Source: Clostridiales bacterium
GTDB taxonomy: Bacteria; Bacillota; Clostridia; Clostridiales; Clostridiaceae
Direction of reading: 5' to 3'
DNA: 37,692 nt
NCBI GenBank assembly: GCA_012519155.1
Contig: JAAYQS010000185.1
Coordinates: 1-37,692, forward strand
Below, piece after piece: positions 1 to 8,558 of the stretch. The position numbers and the translations under genes are program-made. Position 1 is the first letter of the stretch. Every line of letters starts with the position of its first letter. Below the pieces are notes generated by a model. It did not search any database. It was not told where the DNA came from and saw only the letters and a program-made list of their open reading frames with translations.

Positions 1-86
1 CAGATACTGATAAACCAGATACTAATAAACCAGATACTAATAAACCAGATACTGATAAACCAGATACTGATAAACCAGATACTAAC
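1..86 (+). repeat. 15-bp tandem repeat coding for PDTDK/PDTNK
   Basis: About five and a half copies of a 15-base unit (ccagatactRataaa, R = g or a) run head to tail from the left edge to base 86. Units begin at 15, 30, 45, 60 and 75. The only variation is the G/A that changes Asp to Asn. The unit length is a multiple of three, so copy-number change keeps the frame. The array continues off the left edge, so total copy number is unknown. Confidence 0.9.
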
Positions 87-233
87 AACACAACCAATAC
101 TCCATCTGATAATACTCCTAATAAAACATATGATAATTCAGCAATAAAAATACAAATATTATTATTGTCCGCATCAGTAGTATTATTATTAAATTATATT
201 TATAAGAAACATTCATCAACAAAAAATAATTAA
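1..233 (+). CDS. C-terminal end of a repeat-rich surface protein (5' end outside window)
   Basis: The reading frame is open from the left edge to TAA at 231-233. It encodes tandem five-residue PDTDK/PDTNK units, then an Asn/Thr/Pro-rich stretch, a hydrophobic segment (ILLLSASVVLLLNYIY) and a short basic tail (KKHSSTKNN). This is the layout of a cell-wall sorting signal: Pro-rich wall-spanning stalk, motif, membrane segment and positive tail. The expected LPxTG motif is absent. In its place, directly before DNSAIKI, the sequence reads PNKTY. It may therefore be a degenerate or unusual sorting signal, or a simple C-terminal membrane anchor. The functional N-terminal domain is not in the window, so no function can be given. 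A strong terminator follows the stop. Confidence 0.75.
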   Translation, partial: DTDKPDTNKPDTNKPDTDKPDTDKPDTNNTTNTPSDNTPNKTYDNSAIKIQILLLSASVVLLLNYIYKKHSSTKNN

Positions 234-234
234 A

Positions 235-282
235 AAAATGCAATCAGTTTTGCTTTAAACACAAAGCTGATTGCATTTTCTT
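235..282. terminator. Bidirectional intrinsic terminator between convergent genes
   Basis: A perfect 13-bp stem is formed by 235-247 (aaaatgcaatcag) and 267-279 (ctgattgcatttt), with a roughly 19-base loop. It has an A-run on the left and T-rich DNA on the right. It sits between the stop of the plus-strand surface-protein gene and the stop of galU on the minus strand, so it can end transcripts from both sides. Confidence 0.85.
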
Positions 283-296
283 AATAATAATTATTA

Positions 297-1166
297 TTAT
301 TTTTCCCAAGGTTTAGATTCTAAATATTTAATAAATTCATCTCTAAGTTCAGGCTTCTTTAACGCATACTCTGTAGTAGCTTGTAAAAATCCAAGCTTAT
401 CACCTAAATCATATCGCTTTCCATCAAATTCATATGCATACATTACTTCCTGATTCATTAATGATTTTAACGCATCTGTAAGCTGAATTTCACCGTTTTT
501 ACCCGGTTTTGTTTTTTCTATATGTTTAAATATTTCTGGCGTTATAATATATCTGCCAAGTATAGCAATATTACTAGGAGCTTCCTCTGCTGATGGCTTT
601 TCAACTAAATCATTTACTTTGTATACTCTATCTTCTATAAATCTTCCATTAATAATTCCATACTTATTAACTTGATCTTCAGGTACCTTTTGAACCCCAA
701 GTATTGAAGTATTATATTCAGAATAGCAATCTATAAGTTGTTTTAAACAAGGTACTTTACTATCTACAACATCGTCTCCAAGCATAACAGCAAATGGTTC
801 ATTTCCAACAAATGTCTTTGCACAATATATTGCATGACCAAGTCCTTTAGGTTCCTTTTGCCTTATATAATGAATATCAACCATATCAGATATATCTCTA
901 ACAAGTTCTAAAAGATCTGATTTACCACTCTTCTCAAGTTCCATTTCAAGTTCTATTGATTTATCAAAATGATCTTCTATACACTTTTTATTTCTTCCTG
1001 TAATAATTAATATTTCTTCTATTCCAGATGCAATAGCTTCTTCTATAATAAATTGAATAGTAGGCTTATCAACAATAGGAAGCATCTCCTTAGGTTGTGC
1101 TTTAGTTGCTGGCAAGAATCGTGTTCCTAATCCTGCAGCTGGTATTATTGCTTTTTTTACTCTCAT
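297..1166 (-). CDS. galU: UTP-glucose-1-phosphate uridylyltransferase
   Basis: GalU makes UDP-glucose from UTP and glucose-1-phosphate in the cytoplasm, supplying glucose for polysaccharides and glycolipids. The protein (289 residues from the chosen start) begins MRVKKAIIPAAGLGTRFLPATK. The G-x-G-T-R-F-L-P nucleotide-binding signature and the following K-E-M-L-P segment are intact, and the VMLGDDVV metal-site motif is present. An ATG six bases further upstream is nearly fused to the Shine-Dalgarno sequence (AAGGAGA). The ATG at 1166 has proper spacing and is preferred. It is the last gene of the polysaccharide locus, 55 to 60 bases after the DUF2142 gene, and is followed by a strong terminator. 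The family call is secure; its exact role in this polymer is inferred. Confidence 0.95.
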   Translation of the reverse strand: MRVKKAIIPAAGLGTRFLPATKAQPKEMLPIVDKPTIQFIIEEAIASGIEEILIITGRNKKCIEDHFDKSIELEMELEKSGKSDLLELVRDISDMVDIHYIRQKEPKGLGHAIYCAKTFVGNEPFAVMLGDDVVDSKVPCLKQLIDCYSEYNTSILGVQKVPEDQVNKYGIINGRFIEDRVYKVNDLVEKPSAEEAPSNIAILGRYIITPEIFKHIEKTKPGKNGEIQLTDALKSLMNQEVMYAYEFDGKRYDLGDKLGFLQATTEYALKKPELRDEFIKYLESKPWEK

Positions 1167-1227
1167 TCCCATTTCTCCTTTCTTAAAATAAATACATTAC
1201 TCTAATATGTTCAGCATAGTATTTTAA

Positions 1228-3150
1228 CTAATAATATTTATTTATAATAGTTATAATTAGTACAATAGCGAATAACATTGCAAGGACAAAAAAAGTATAA
1301 TCCATTTTTTCTTTTTCTTCCTTAGAAGTATTTTTACCGCATGATAAAAGCATTAACATTCCAATCAATGGTACAAAATATCTGCCTTGAACTCCATCAA
1401 TTCCTTTTGCACTAACTGGTGTCCATGTTAAAAATAATATAAAGCATGTTGCTACATAAATTGCAGCAGTAACAATAGCAAATCCTACCTTTGTCTTTCT
1501 TTGAATTATTTCTTCATTTGGATAAAATACTATCATAGATCCAATAAATATAGGATACAACATCATTATTCCAGGGTTAACAGAATAAGATAGCCATCCA
1601 AATGTTCCAAGTTGTTCGACATATGCTTTAAAATTGCTAACTAATGCTACTGTAAAATTTTGAATAAAATACTTAGGTTCATTTAATATGAATTTAATCT
1701 GCTTATTAACATCAATATTGTTTTTTATATAAAAATCATTAAATGGCGAATCTGCCGATGAATTAAACATTACAAATGCTCCCCAAGCTACACATACTAT
1801 AGCTATTGTAGCTACAAATATATAACTTTTATAGTACATTTTCTTATCTTTAAACTTTGATTTAGGTAAAAATATTATTAATCCACCAATAATACTATAT
1901 GGCAACTTTACTAATCCAATTAATACACATAATATAGAATATATTACCATATCTTTTATATCGATGTTTTCTCTTTTGTACAAATTCAAGGTATACCCAA
2001 TAAGCAAAAATACTAATGCATAAGTTGTTGTATCTGGATTAAATGAATTAGCGATAAATAATGCCATAGGTGATATAGCAGCAATAGCTAAAGGTATTTT
2101 AAATATAGGTGCTTTTTTAACTGCCACTCTAACAATTGATGCGTAAAAAGCAAGATTAAAAAGTCTACCGAAGATCAATATAAATACAGCACTCAATCCA
2201 AAAATCTTTCCAAATAATTTTGCTACTAATATTCCTAATGCTTGAGGAATATATCCAATAAAAGTGTTAGTGTTTGCATAGTTTACATAATTAGATTCGT
2301 AGGAAAAATCCATTTTTTTATGATAAACACTGCTTTGATTAATTGGTACATAATTATCATTAATTATATCACCAACACTATTAGATATATTGTAATCTTC
2401 TGTGCTTCCATTTATAAATAAAATACATCTTGATGTTAATTCTGACCTACAAAGATGTGCAGGATCATCCGGAGTATCTAAAACTGGATTTAGTATGCTA
2501 ATAAATATTCCAGATACTAATATAGCTATAAAAACAACATTATGAATTTTTTTAATATCTACTAATAATATAAATAATATTCCAAAAAGAACTAATAAAC
2601 CAAATGATAGGTTATACATAAATGTATATTGTGTATATCCAATTTCATACTGTAATGACATATCCTTTGTATTACCATCAACAGTAATTGCTCCATTAGA
2701 ATCATCAAATGAATAAACATACAATCCATCATCGTCACTTTCACAAGTTCCTTCTATCTCAACACGTAATATTTTATTATTTGTCTTGCCTTCAGCAATA
2801 CCAATTAAAATATCTTGCTTGTCTTTTATATCCTTAGTGTTTATATTCACACTTCCAACACTTATTTCTCCATCTAAAACATTAATTTTATATTTAGCAC
2901 CTTTATAAGGATTATTCTTACCAACTGTAAATTTAATCTGAGAAATATTTGTATTTTCTAGTTCTATATCTTGAACCAATTTCTTATCATTTAACAATAA
3001 CTTCTGTTCTGAACCATAATTTTTAATATAACTTGCATTCTTTGAGAAACTCCCAAAGATTAAAACAACTACAAAAAAAATAATTAAAAATATATATCTT
3101 TTGTAAAAATTGTCTTTTAGCTTATTAAATAAAAGCTTTATCTTTTCCAT
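1228..3150 (-). CDS. DUF2142 polytopic membrane protein, probable GT-C-type glycosyltransferase
   Basis: A 640-residue integral membrane protein. It has one N-terminal membrane segment (about 19-37), an extracytoplasmic region of about 130 residues, then roughly ten hydrophobic segments. After the second of these lies NPVLDTPDDPAHLCRSE. The acidic P-D-[DE]-P-x-H motif in a first outer loop is typical of DUF2142 proteins, which resemble GT-C enzymes that use lipid-phosphate sugars. By position, close to a DPM1-like transferase, a DUF2304 protein and an SMR-like protein, it may transfer a sugar from undecaprenyl phosphate to the polysaccharide outside the cell. The start has an AAAGGAT site upstream. 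Family membership is clear from the motif; the donor and acceptor are unknown. Confidence 0.8.
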   Translation of the reverse strand: MEKIKLLFNKLKDNFYKRYIFLIIFFVVVLIFGSFSKNASYIKNYGSEQKLLLNDKKLVQDIELENTNISQIKFTVGKNNPYKGAKYKINVLDGEISVGSVNINTKDIKDKQDILIGIAEGKTNNKILRVEIEGTCESDDDGLYVYSFDDSNGAITVDGNTKDMSLQYEIGYTQYTFMYNLSFGLLVLFGILFILLVDIKKIHNVVFIAILVSGIFISILNPVLDTPDDPAHLCRSELTSRCILFINGSTEDYNISNSVGDIINDNYVPINQSSVYHKKMDFSYESNYVNYANTNTFIGYIPQALGILVAKLFGKIFGLSAVFILIFGRLFNLAFYASIVRVAVKKAPIFKIPLAIAAISPMALFIANSFNPDTTTYALVFLLIGYTLNLYKRENIDIKDMVIYSILCVLIGLVKLPYSIIGGLIIFLPKSKFKDKKMYYKSYIFVATIAIVCVAWGAFVMFNSSADSPFNDFYIKNNIDVNKQIKFILNEPKYFIQNFTVALVSNFKAYVEQLGTFGWLSYSVNPGIMMLYPIFIGSMIVFYPNEEIIQRKTKVGFAIVTAAIYVATCFILFLTWTPVSAKGIDGVQGRYFVPLIGMLMLLSCGKNTSKEEKEKMDYTFFVLAMLFAIVLIITIINKYY

Positions 3151-3184
3151 ATATATTTATCCTTTCACTATTGCACATTACTGT

Positions 3185-3976
3185 TTAAAGTTTATTTGTA
3201 TCCAGACTCTTTGAATATAAATTTGAAAGTTTTTTTGCTAAAAATTTAGGCCAGAATTTACTAAACATTTCAAGATCTTCTGTTTGTCTAACATTATTCT
3301 CTATTGAATTTGTAGTTTCTGATTCTTCATGAATTCTATGTAAAACTAATTGTTTATTAATATACACAAATTGTCCTTTTTCTTTTGCAAATTTATACCA
3401 AGTATCCCAATCTAATGAACATTTCATTTTAGATGTAAATAATTTATCCTTACATAATTTTCTATTATATGTTACTGCTGGACAACATATTGGTGACCCA
3501 AAAGATAATATTCTTATTCTAACAAATCTATTTGATCTAAATATTTTGAATCTTAATGGTATCAACATTATATTTTTTATTTTTAAATTCCTAGTTAGGG
3601 GAATTATTACATCGTTTTTAATTTCTCTATAAGATGTAAAAAACAAAATTTGTTTTTTACTAGTACAAATCTGCTTTTTAATTTCACTACTATAATTACT
3701 ATCATATATATCATCTTGATGAGCTATAGTAACATATTGAGTTTTAGCCATGCTATATGCAAAATTCCAATCATCTTGTATATCCGGTTTACCTTCCCTA
3801 ATATATACTGGAATATTATACTTTTTGGCTATCTTATCAATATAGTCATTAGGTGTAGCCGTTGTAATTATAATATTGGATTTAATTTTTTGATTGACTA
3901 GTGATTTTATACACTTTTCCAAATAGCTTGATTGTTTATATGCACATACTGCAAAGGTATGATCAAAAAAATTCAT
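3185..3976 (-). CDS. Family 2 glycosyltransferase
   Basis: A GT-A fold glycosyltransferase of about 263 residues. The N-terminus HTFAVCAYKQSSYLEKCIKSL fits the GT2 nucleotide-binding start. The metal-binding region is IAHQDDIYD, followed by an acceptor-side segment with CSLDWDTWYKFA. No membrane segment is seen, so it is probably cytoplasmic or peripheral. The longer GTG reading (MYIMNFF) overlaps the AAGGTG site, so the ATG at 3976 is the better start. It lies between the SMR-like gene and the DUF2142 gene, so it probably adds one sugar of the repeat unit or side chain. Substrate cannot be read from sequence. Confidence 0.8.
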   Translation of the reverse strand: MNFFDHTFAVCAYKQSSYLEKCIKSLVNQKIKSNIIITTATPNDYIDKIAKKYNIPVYIREGKPDIQDDWNFAYSMAKTQYVTIAHQDDIYDSNYSSEIKKQICTSKKQILFFTSYREIKNDVIIPLTRNLKIKNIMLIPLRFKIFRSNRFVRIRILSFGSPICCPAVTYNRKLCKDKLFTSKMKCSLDWDTWYKFAKEKGQFVYINKQLVLHRIHEESETTNSIENNVRQTEDLEMFSKFWPKFLAKKLSNLYSKSLDTNKL

Positions 3977-3986
3977 TATATACACC

Positions 3987-4343
3987 TTACTTCTTTATAT
4001 TTATAATTATTACTCCTATAAGTATCAACATTGATCCTAAGATTTTATTTACAGTAATTGATTCTTTAAATATCATTACAGCAAATATAAAAGTTAAAAT
4101 GTAGTTTATTCCTGTTGTTACTGGAACTATGTATGTCATATCAAATTTTGATATCAAAAACATATACATTAAAAAACTAATAACATAACTTATCAATCCA
4201 AGTATAGATATTAAGCTTATATGTAAAGAAAATATTCCAGTTGATATAGATACCAAAAACTCCTTATTACATCCTATCTTAAATAAAAAAACTCCAGCAA
4301 GAGTAAATGCTAAATACAATGCAATTAAAATATAATTAACCAT
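3987..4343 (-). CDS. Small four-helix SMR/EamA-like membrane protein, possible lipid-sugar flippase
   Basis: A 118-residue, very hydrophobic protein with four predicted membrane helices. The third carries YIVPVTTGINYILTFI and the last ends in a basic tail (IINIKK), as in SMR-type and half-EamA transporters. The first helix (YILIALYLAFTLAGVFLF) has no glutamate, the residue that defines proton-coupled drug exporters of the EmrE type. This makes a drug-efflux role unlikely and recalls ArnE/ArnF-like undecaprenyl-phosphate-aminoarabinose flippase subunits. Start ATG has AAGGAG at good spacing. Placement beside a DPM1-like transferase and DUF2304 supports a lipid-sugar flipping role, but that is inference. 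Confidence 0.7.
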   Translation of the reverse strand: MVNYILIALYLAFTLAGVFLFKIGCNKEFLVSISTGIFSLHISLISILGLISYVISFLMYMFLISKFDMTYIVPVTTGINYILTFIFAVMIFKESITVNKILGSMLILIGVIIINIKK

Positions 4344-4346
4344 ATA

Positions 4347-4730
4347 CTACTCCTTATCATCTTCAATTTCATGCTTATATTCTAGAACCTTTAGTTCGTT
4401 AAATTCTTTTTTGAGTAATGATAATTCTTGAACTAAACTTCTTATTTTTTTATTAAGTTCCGAAACTATTGATGTTATGGAAATCAAAATTAAAACTACA
4501 AATATTCCTGCCAAAATTAATGCCACATTAATTGGTGTTTGAATTCCTAGAATATTTGCTATTCCATACATTATCTGTGGGAAAATACTTATAATTAACA
4601 AAATAATAGTTGCAAATATCCATAACAATGTATATTTTAAATTTAATTTTTGTGTTTTTAATAAATACACTATAAATAATAAAAATATAAAAACTACTAC
4701 AATAAAGAAAATTTGTATTCTATAATCCAA
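4347..4730 (-). CDS. DUF2304 small membrane protein (GacJ-like)
   Basis: A 127-residue protein with three membrane helices (about 7-24, 34-52 and 68-90) and a charged, coiled-coil-like C-terminus (SELNKKIRSLVQELSLLKKE). This is the DUF2304 layout. In Streptococcus pyogenes the DUF2304-type protein GacJ binds and stimulates GacI, which makes undecaprenyl-phosphate-GlcNAc. Here the gene directly follows a DPM1/GacI-like transferase, so the same partnership is likely. Start is TTG at 4730 with AGGAGG nine bases upstream. The family call is good; the activator role is by analogy. Confidence 0.75.
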   Translation of the reverse strand: MDYRIQIFFIVVVFIFLLFIVYLLKTQKLNLKYTLLWIFATIILLIISIFPQIMYGIANILGIQTPINVALILAGIFVVLILISITSIVSELNKKIRSLVQELSLLKKEFNELKVLEYKHEIEDDKE

Positions 4731-4756
4731 TTATTAAGACCTCCTATACTAAATAT

Positions 4757-5455
4757 CTAATTTTTTTTAGATGAGATTCTACATAATATTATTGCCAAAG
4801 ATACTTTAATCATGTAATACACAGATCTTATAGCATTAATAGAAGATTCTCCTTCTAGTCTTTCATGCATAATTACAGGTACTTCTTGTACTTTATAACC
4901 ACTAAGTACACAATCAATTATTGCCTCTGGTTCAGGATAATCTTCAGCATATATCTTAGAAAATCTTTCTGTTAAACTCTTGGATGTTGCTCTAAATCCA
5001 CTAGTAGCATCTGTTATATCTTGTTTGCAAAAAATCTTAAGCAATACTTTTAATATCTTAATACCAAATCTTCTCATAAATGAAGTTTGAAATCCTTCAT
5101 TTTCAATAAATCTTGATCCTATTACCATATCAGCCTTACCATCTAAAATAGGTTTGATCAATTTATCAATGTAAGCAGCATCATGTTGGCCATCTCCATC
5201 AAACTGGATTGCAATATCATAATCATGTTCTACTGCATATTTATATCCTGTTTGAACTCCTCCACCAATTCCAAGATTTACAGGGAGAGAAATATAATTA
5301 AATTTATTATCTTTTAAAACTCCCTCCGTATTATCTTTTGAACAATCATTAATTACAATATAATCTACATTAGGACATCTTTTTTTTAAATCATTAACTG
5401 TTCTTATAATATTTTTTTCTTCATTATATGCAGGTATAATCACTAATACTCTCAT
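4757..5455 (-). CDS. DPM1/GacI-like glycosyltransferase, probable undecaprenyl-phosphate sugar synthase
   Basis: A 232-residue GT2 enzyme beginning MRVLVIIPAYNEEKNI. It has the metal site QFDGDGQHD and VIGSRFIENEGF, followed by RRFGIKILKVLL and DATSGFRATSKSL. These match dolichyl/undecaprenyl-phosphate hexose synthases, which move a sugar from a nucleotide donor to polyprenyl phosphate at the inner membrane face. There is no C-terminal two-helix extension, which fits the presence of a separate DUF2304 membrane partner next to it. RBS AGGTGAT precedes the ATG. UDP-glucose or UDP-GlcNAc are plausible donors, but the sugar is not determined. Confidence 0.85.
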   Translation of the reverse strand: MRVLVIIPAYNEEKNIIRTVNDLKKRCPNVDYIVINDCSKDNTEGVLKDNKFNYISLPVNLGIGGGVQTGYKYAVEHDYDIAIQFDGDGQHDAAYIDKLIKPILDGKADMVIGSRFIENEGFQTSFMRRFGIKILKVLLKIFCKQDITDATSGFRATSKSLTERFSKIYAEDYPEPEAIIDCVLSGYKVQEVPVIMHERLEGESSINAIRSVYYMIKVSLAIILCRISSKKN

Positions 5456-5540
5456 TTATAATCACCTGTATTTTTATAAGTTATATTACATTTTTTAAGT
5501 CCCTTTGAATAAAATTTCGCCAGGACTTAGTCATTATCTT

Positions 5541-6593
5541 TTATTTATACATTTTTTCATAATATTTCTGATAATCGCCAGATGTTACATTTTCCATCCA
5601 TTCTTTATTATCAAGATACCATTTTATAGTCTTTACAATTCCTACTTCAAATGTTGTTTCAGGATACCATCCTAAATCTTCTTTTATCTTATCTGGTGCA
5701 ATACCGTATCTTCTGTCATGACCTTTTCTATCTTCAACAAAAGTCTTTAATTTTTCTGTTACTTTTTCATCTACATTATCATGAATATAACCAATTACTG
5801 TATCAATGATTTGAAGATTTGTTCTTTCATTATGTCCACCAACATTATAAACTTCTCCTGGTTTACCATTATTAATAACCATATCAATAGCCTTTGCATG
5901 ATCATCAACATATAACCAGTCTCTTATATTTAATCCATCACCGTATATTGGTAATTCTTTTAATTGAAGACAATTATTAATTAGTAATGGTATCAGCTTT
6001 TCTGGGAACTGGAATGGTCCATAGTTATTTGAACATCTTGTTATATTTATAGGCATTTTATATGTATCTCCATATGCCTTAACCATTAAATCAGATCCAG
6101 CCTTACTTGATGAATATGGGCTATGTGGATCAAGTGGTGTAGTTTCTCTGAAGAATCCTTCTTTTCCAAGTGAACCATAAACTTCATCAGTTGAAACATG
6201 GTGGAACTTAACTCCTTCCTTGAAAGTTCCATCTTCATTTTCCCACGCTTCTTTAGCACAGTTAAGCATATTAACAGTACCTAAAACATTTGTTTTTGCA
6301 AATACTTCTGGTTCTTTTATACTTCTATCAACATGAGATTCTGCAGCAAAATGAACTACGTAATTTATATCGTATTTTTTAAATAATGAAGAAACTAATT
6401 CCTTATCACATATATCTCCTTGAACAAATATATGTCTATCATCATTTTCAATTGATTTTAAATTTTCTAAATTACCTGCGTAAGTTAACTTATCAAGATT
6501 TATAATTTTAATATCCTTATACTTTTTTAACATGTATAAAACGAAGTTAGATCCTATAAATCCAGCTCCACCTGTAACTAAATATGTTTTCAT
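5541..6593 (-). CDS. rfbB: dTDP-glucose 4,6-dehydratase
   Basis: Second step of dTDP-L-rhamnose synthesis: NAD-dependent conversion of dTDP-glucose to dTDP-4-keto-6-deoxyglucose. This 350-residue extended SDR protein has TGGAGFIGSN at 7-16, STDEVYG at about 134-140 (Thr-Asp-Glu of the catalytic set) and Y160-x3-K164 in SPYSSSKAG. RCSNNYGPFQFPEKLIP and the RDWLYVDDHA substrate region are also present. Length and motifs are complete. The ATG has AGGTG upstream. It is transcribed after rfbA and rfbD. Confidence 0.96.
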   Translation of the reverse strand: MKTYLVTGGAGFIGSNFVLYMLKKYKDIKIINLDKLTYAGNLENLKSIENDDRHIFVQGDICDKELVSSLFKKYDINYVVHFAAESHVDRSIKEPEVFAKTNVLGTVNMLNCAKEAWENEDGTFKEGVKFHHVSTDEVYGSLGKEGFFRETTPLDPHSPYSSSKAGSDLMVKAYGDTYKMPINITRCSNNYGPFQFPEKLIPLLINNCLQLKELPIYGDGLNIRDWLYVDDHAKAIDMVINNGKPGEVYNVGGHNERTNLQIIDTVIGYIHDNVDEKVTEKLKTFVEDRKGHDRRYGIAPDKIKEDLGWYPETTFEVGIVKTIKWYLDNKEWMENVTSGDYQKYYEKMYK

Positions 6594-6636
6594 ATTACAC
6601 CTCTATTTTGTTATATTTATTTAATTTATAATACAA

Positions 6637-7551
6637 TTATTTATCTATATTATATTTAGGAATGTTGCTAATAAATGTTTCTATTGCATCTTCCCAATTT
6701 CTCATTTCATTTCCAACTGTTGCTCTAAGCATCATATTATCTAGTGAAGAATAAAATGGTCTTTTAGCTACTGTTTTACCAGCATTTTTTGCATATTCTT
6801 CTGAATCAACTGCTTTAACATTGCATTTTAATTGTGATAATTCCATGATTTTTTTAGCAAAGTCATACCATGAACATTCACCTTCACCTGTACAATGATA
6901 TATTCCGTATTCTTCAGTATTTATAAGTTTTAAAAGATGATATGCTAAATCATTAGCATTAGTTGGATTACCTCTTTGATCATTTACAACTGTAATAGCG
7001 TCATGAGTTCTTCCAAGCTTTCTCATGGTATATACAAAATTATTACCTATATATCCATATAACCATGCAGTTCTTACTATATAATATTTTGTGCAGAATT
7101 CTTTAACATATTCTTCTCCAAGGCGCTTTGTAGTACCATAAGCACTTTGAGGACCTACTTCATCATATTCTTTTAAACTTTCATTTCTTACTTCACCTGA
7201 AAATACATAATCAGTAGAGACATGAATAAGCTTAGCACCAATTTCTTCTGCTGCCATAGCTAAATTTCTAGGTCCTAATGCATTAACTTTAAATGCTGCA
7301 TCTTTATTTGTTTCGCATCCATCTACGTTAGTAAACGCAGCGCAATTTATTATTACATCTGGTTTTAAGTTAGAAACATATTTTTTAACATCAGAAACCT
7401 TAGTAATATCAAGTTCTTCAATATCAATATAAGTTGCTTCGCACTTATTTATATCTATTGGAGAACCACCAATTTCAGATTTACCACTAGTTAAAATTGA
7501 CTTAATTTCGTTTGCAAGCTGTCCTTTTCCACCTGTAACTAATATCTTCAT
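6637..7551 (-). CDS. rfbD: dTDP-4-dehydrorhamnose reductase
   Basis: Last step of dTDP-L-rhamnose synthesis: NAD(P)H reduction of dTDP-4-keto-rhamnose. The protein begins MKILVTGGKGQLANEI, with a Rossmann glycine motif, then STDYVFSG and Y138-x3-K142 (SAYGTTKRLGEEY). The RTAWLYG and GNPTNANDLA regions are typical of RmlD. A GTG four codons upstream lies inside the AAGGTGG ribosome binding site, so the ATG at 7551 is taken as start. It sits between rfbA and rfbB with short gaps, as part of one transcript. Confidence 0.95.
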   Translation of the reverse strand: MKILVTGGKGQLANEIKSILTSGKSEIGGSPIDINKCEATYIDIEELDITKVSDVKKYVSNLKPDVIINCAAFTNVDGCETNKDAAFKVNALGPRNLAMAAEEIGAKLIHVSTDYVFSGEVRNESLKEYDEVGPQSAYGTTKRLGEEYVKEFCTKYYIVRTAWLYGYIGNNFVYTMRKLGRTHDAITVVNDQRGNPTNANDLAYHLLKLINTEEYGIYHCTGEGECSWYDFAKKIMELSQLKCNVKAVDSEEYAKNAGKTVAKRPFYSSLDNMMLRATVGNEMRNWEDAIETFISNIPKYNIDK

Positions 7552-7571
7552 TTTACTTGCCACCTTACTTT

Positions 7572-8456
7572 TTATTTTCTTCTATTTTCAACTTCTTCTA
7601 CTATATCAAGTAGATAAGTTCCATAACCTGTTTTTAATAAAGGCTTAGCTAATTCCTTTACCTTATCTGCATCAATCCATCCCTGTCTATAAGCTATTTC
7701 TTCTAAGCAAGCAACATATGTTCCTTGTGTATTTTGCACTGCCTCTACAAAATTTGATGCTTGAAGCATTGAAGAATGTGTACCTGTATCAAGCCATGCC
7801 ATGCCTCTTCCAAGTAATTGTACTTTTAAACTACCATCTTCCATATATGTTTTGTTTAAATCTGTTATTTCAAGTTCGCCTCTTGCTGATGGTTTTAATG
7901 CTTTAGCTCTTTTGCAAACTGTATTATCATAGAAATATAATCCTGGAACTGCATATTTTGATTTTGGATTTTCAGGTTTTTCTTCTAATGAAATAACCTT
8001 TCCATTCTCATCAAATTCAACAACACCAAAAGCTTTTGGATTTTGTACATAATACCCAAATACATACGCACCACTTGTAAGTTTAGCAGCACTTTGTAAA
8101 TGTGATGAGAAGTTTTGACCATAAAAAATATTATCCCCAAGTATCATAGCAACTGAATCGTTACCAATAAAATCTTCTCCTATTATAAATGCTTCTGCAA
8201 GTCCATTTGGCTTTTCTTGAACAGCATATTCAATATTTACCCCAAAGTCACTTCCATCTCTAAATAATTCTTTAAATCCTACTATATCTCTAGGTGTAGA
8301 AATAATAAGTATATCTCTAATTCCCGCAAGCATAAGTACTGACATTGGATAATATATCATTGGTTTATCATATATTGGAACCATTTGCTTTGACATTGCT
8401 TTTGTAACTGGATATAATCTAGTACCAGATCCACCTGCTAATATAATTCCCTTCAA
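7572..8456 (-). CDS. rfbA: Glucose-1-phosphate thymidylyltransferase
   Basis: First step of dTDP-L-rhamnose synthesis: glucose-1-phosphate plus dTTP gives dTDP-glucose. The 294-residue protein starts [19 protein letters not shown] and continues with [16 protein letters not shown], the RmlA signature. [11 protein letters not shown] and [20 protein letters not shown] are intact. The start codon is TTG with AAGGTG at suitable spacing. A promoter-like sequence lies 55 to 85 bases upstream, so rfbA-rfbD-rfbB may also be transcribed on their own. Confidence 0.96.
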   Translation of the reverse strand: MKGIILAGGSGTRLYPVTKAMSKQMVPIYDKPMIYYPMSVLMLAGIRDILIISTPRDIVGFKELFRDGSDFGVNIEYAVQEKPNGLAEAFIIGEDFIGNDSVAMILGDNIFYGQNFSSHLQSAAKLTSGAYVFGYYVQNPKAFGVVEFDENGKVISLEEKPENPKSKYAVPGLYFYDNTVCKRAKALKPSARGELEITDLNKTYMEDGSLKVQLLGRGMAWLDTGTHSSMLQASNFVEAVQNTQGTYVACLEEIAYRQGWIDADKVKELAKPLLKTGYGTYLLDIVEEVENRRK

Positions 8457-8510
8457 TTAATTCACCTTCTTTATTAATTTCAAATTAGTTATCATAAATA
8501 TAAATAACTA

Positions 8511-8539
8511 TATATATTACCTATTTTAAATTTTATCAA
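8511..8539 (-). promoter_or_regulatory. Possible internal promoter for rfbA-rfbD-rfbB
   Basis: On the minus strand, TTGATA (8534-8539) and TATATA (8511-8516) are separated by exactly 17 bases, a plausible sigma-A promoter. It lies in the roughly 100-base gap between the GT2 gene and rfbA, one of the larger gaps in the locus. The region is very AT-rich, so chance matches are likely. Confidence 0.4.
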
Positions 8540-8558
8540 ATAAAATTATATCATATTT

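Noticed and set aside
1..86. Possible CRISPR array from regular repeats
   Set aside because: The 15-base units have no spacers and encode in-frame PDTDK; this is a coding tandem repeat.
271..453. Plus-strand frame across the galU 3' end
   Set aside because: It lies opposite galU, overlaps the terminator and has no family resemblance.
3987..4343. SMR-like protein as a drug-resistance exporter
   Set aside because: It lacks the first-helix glutamate and lies within a glycan operon.
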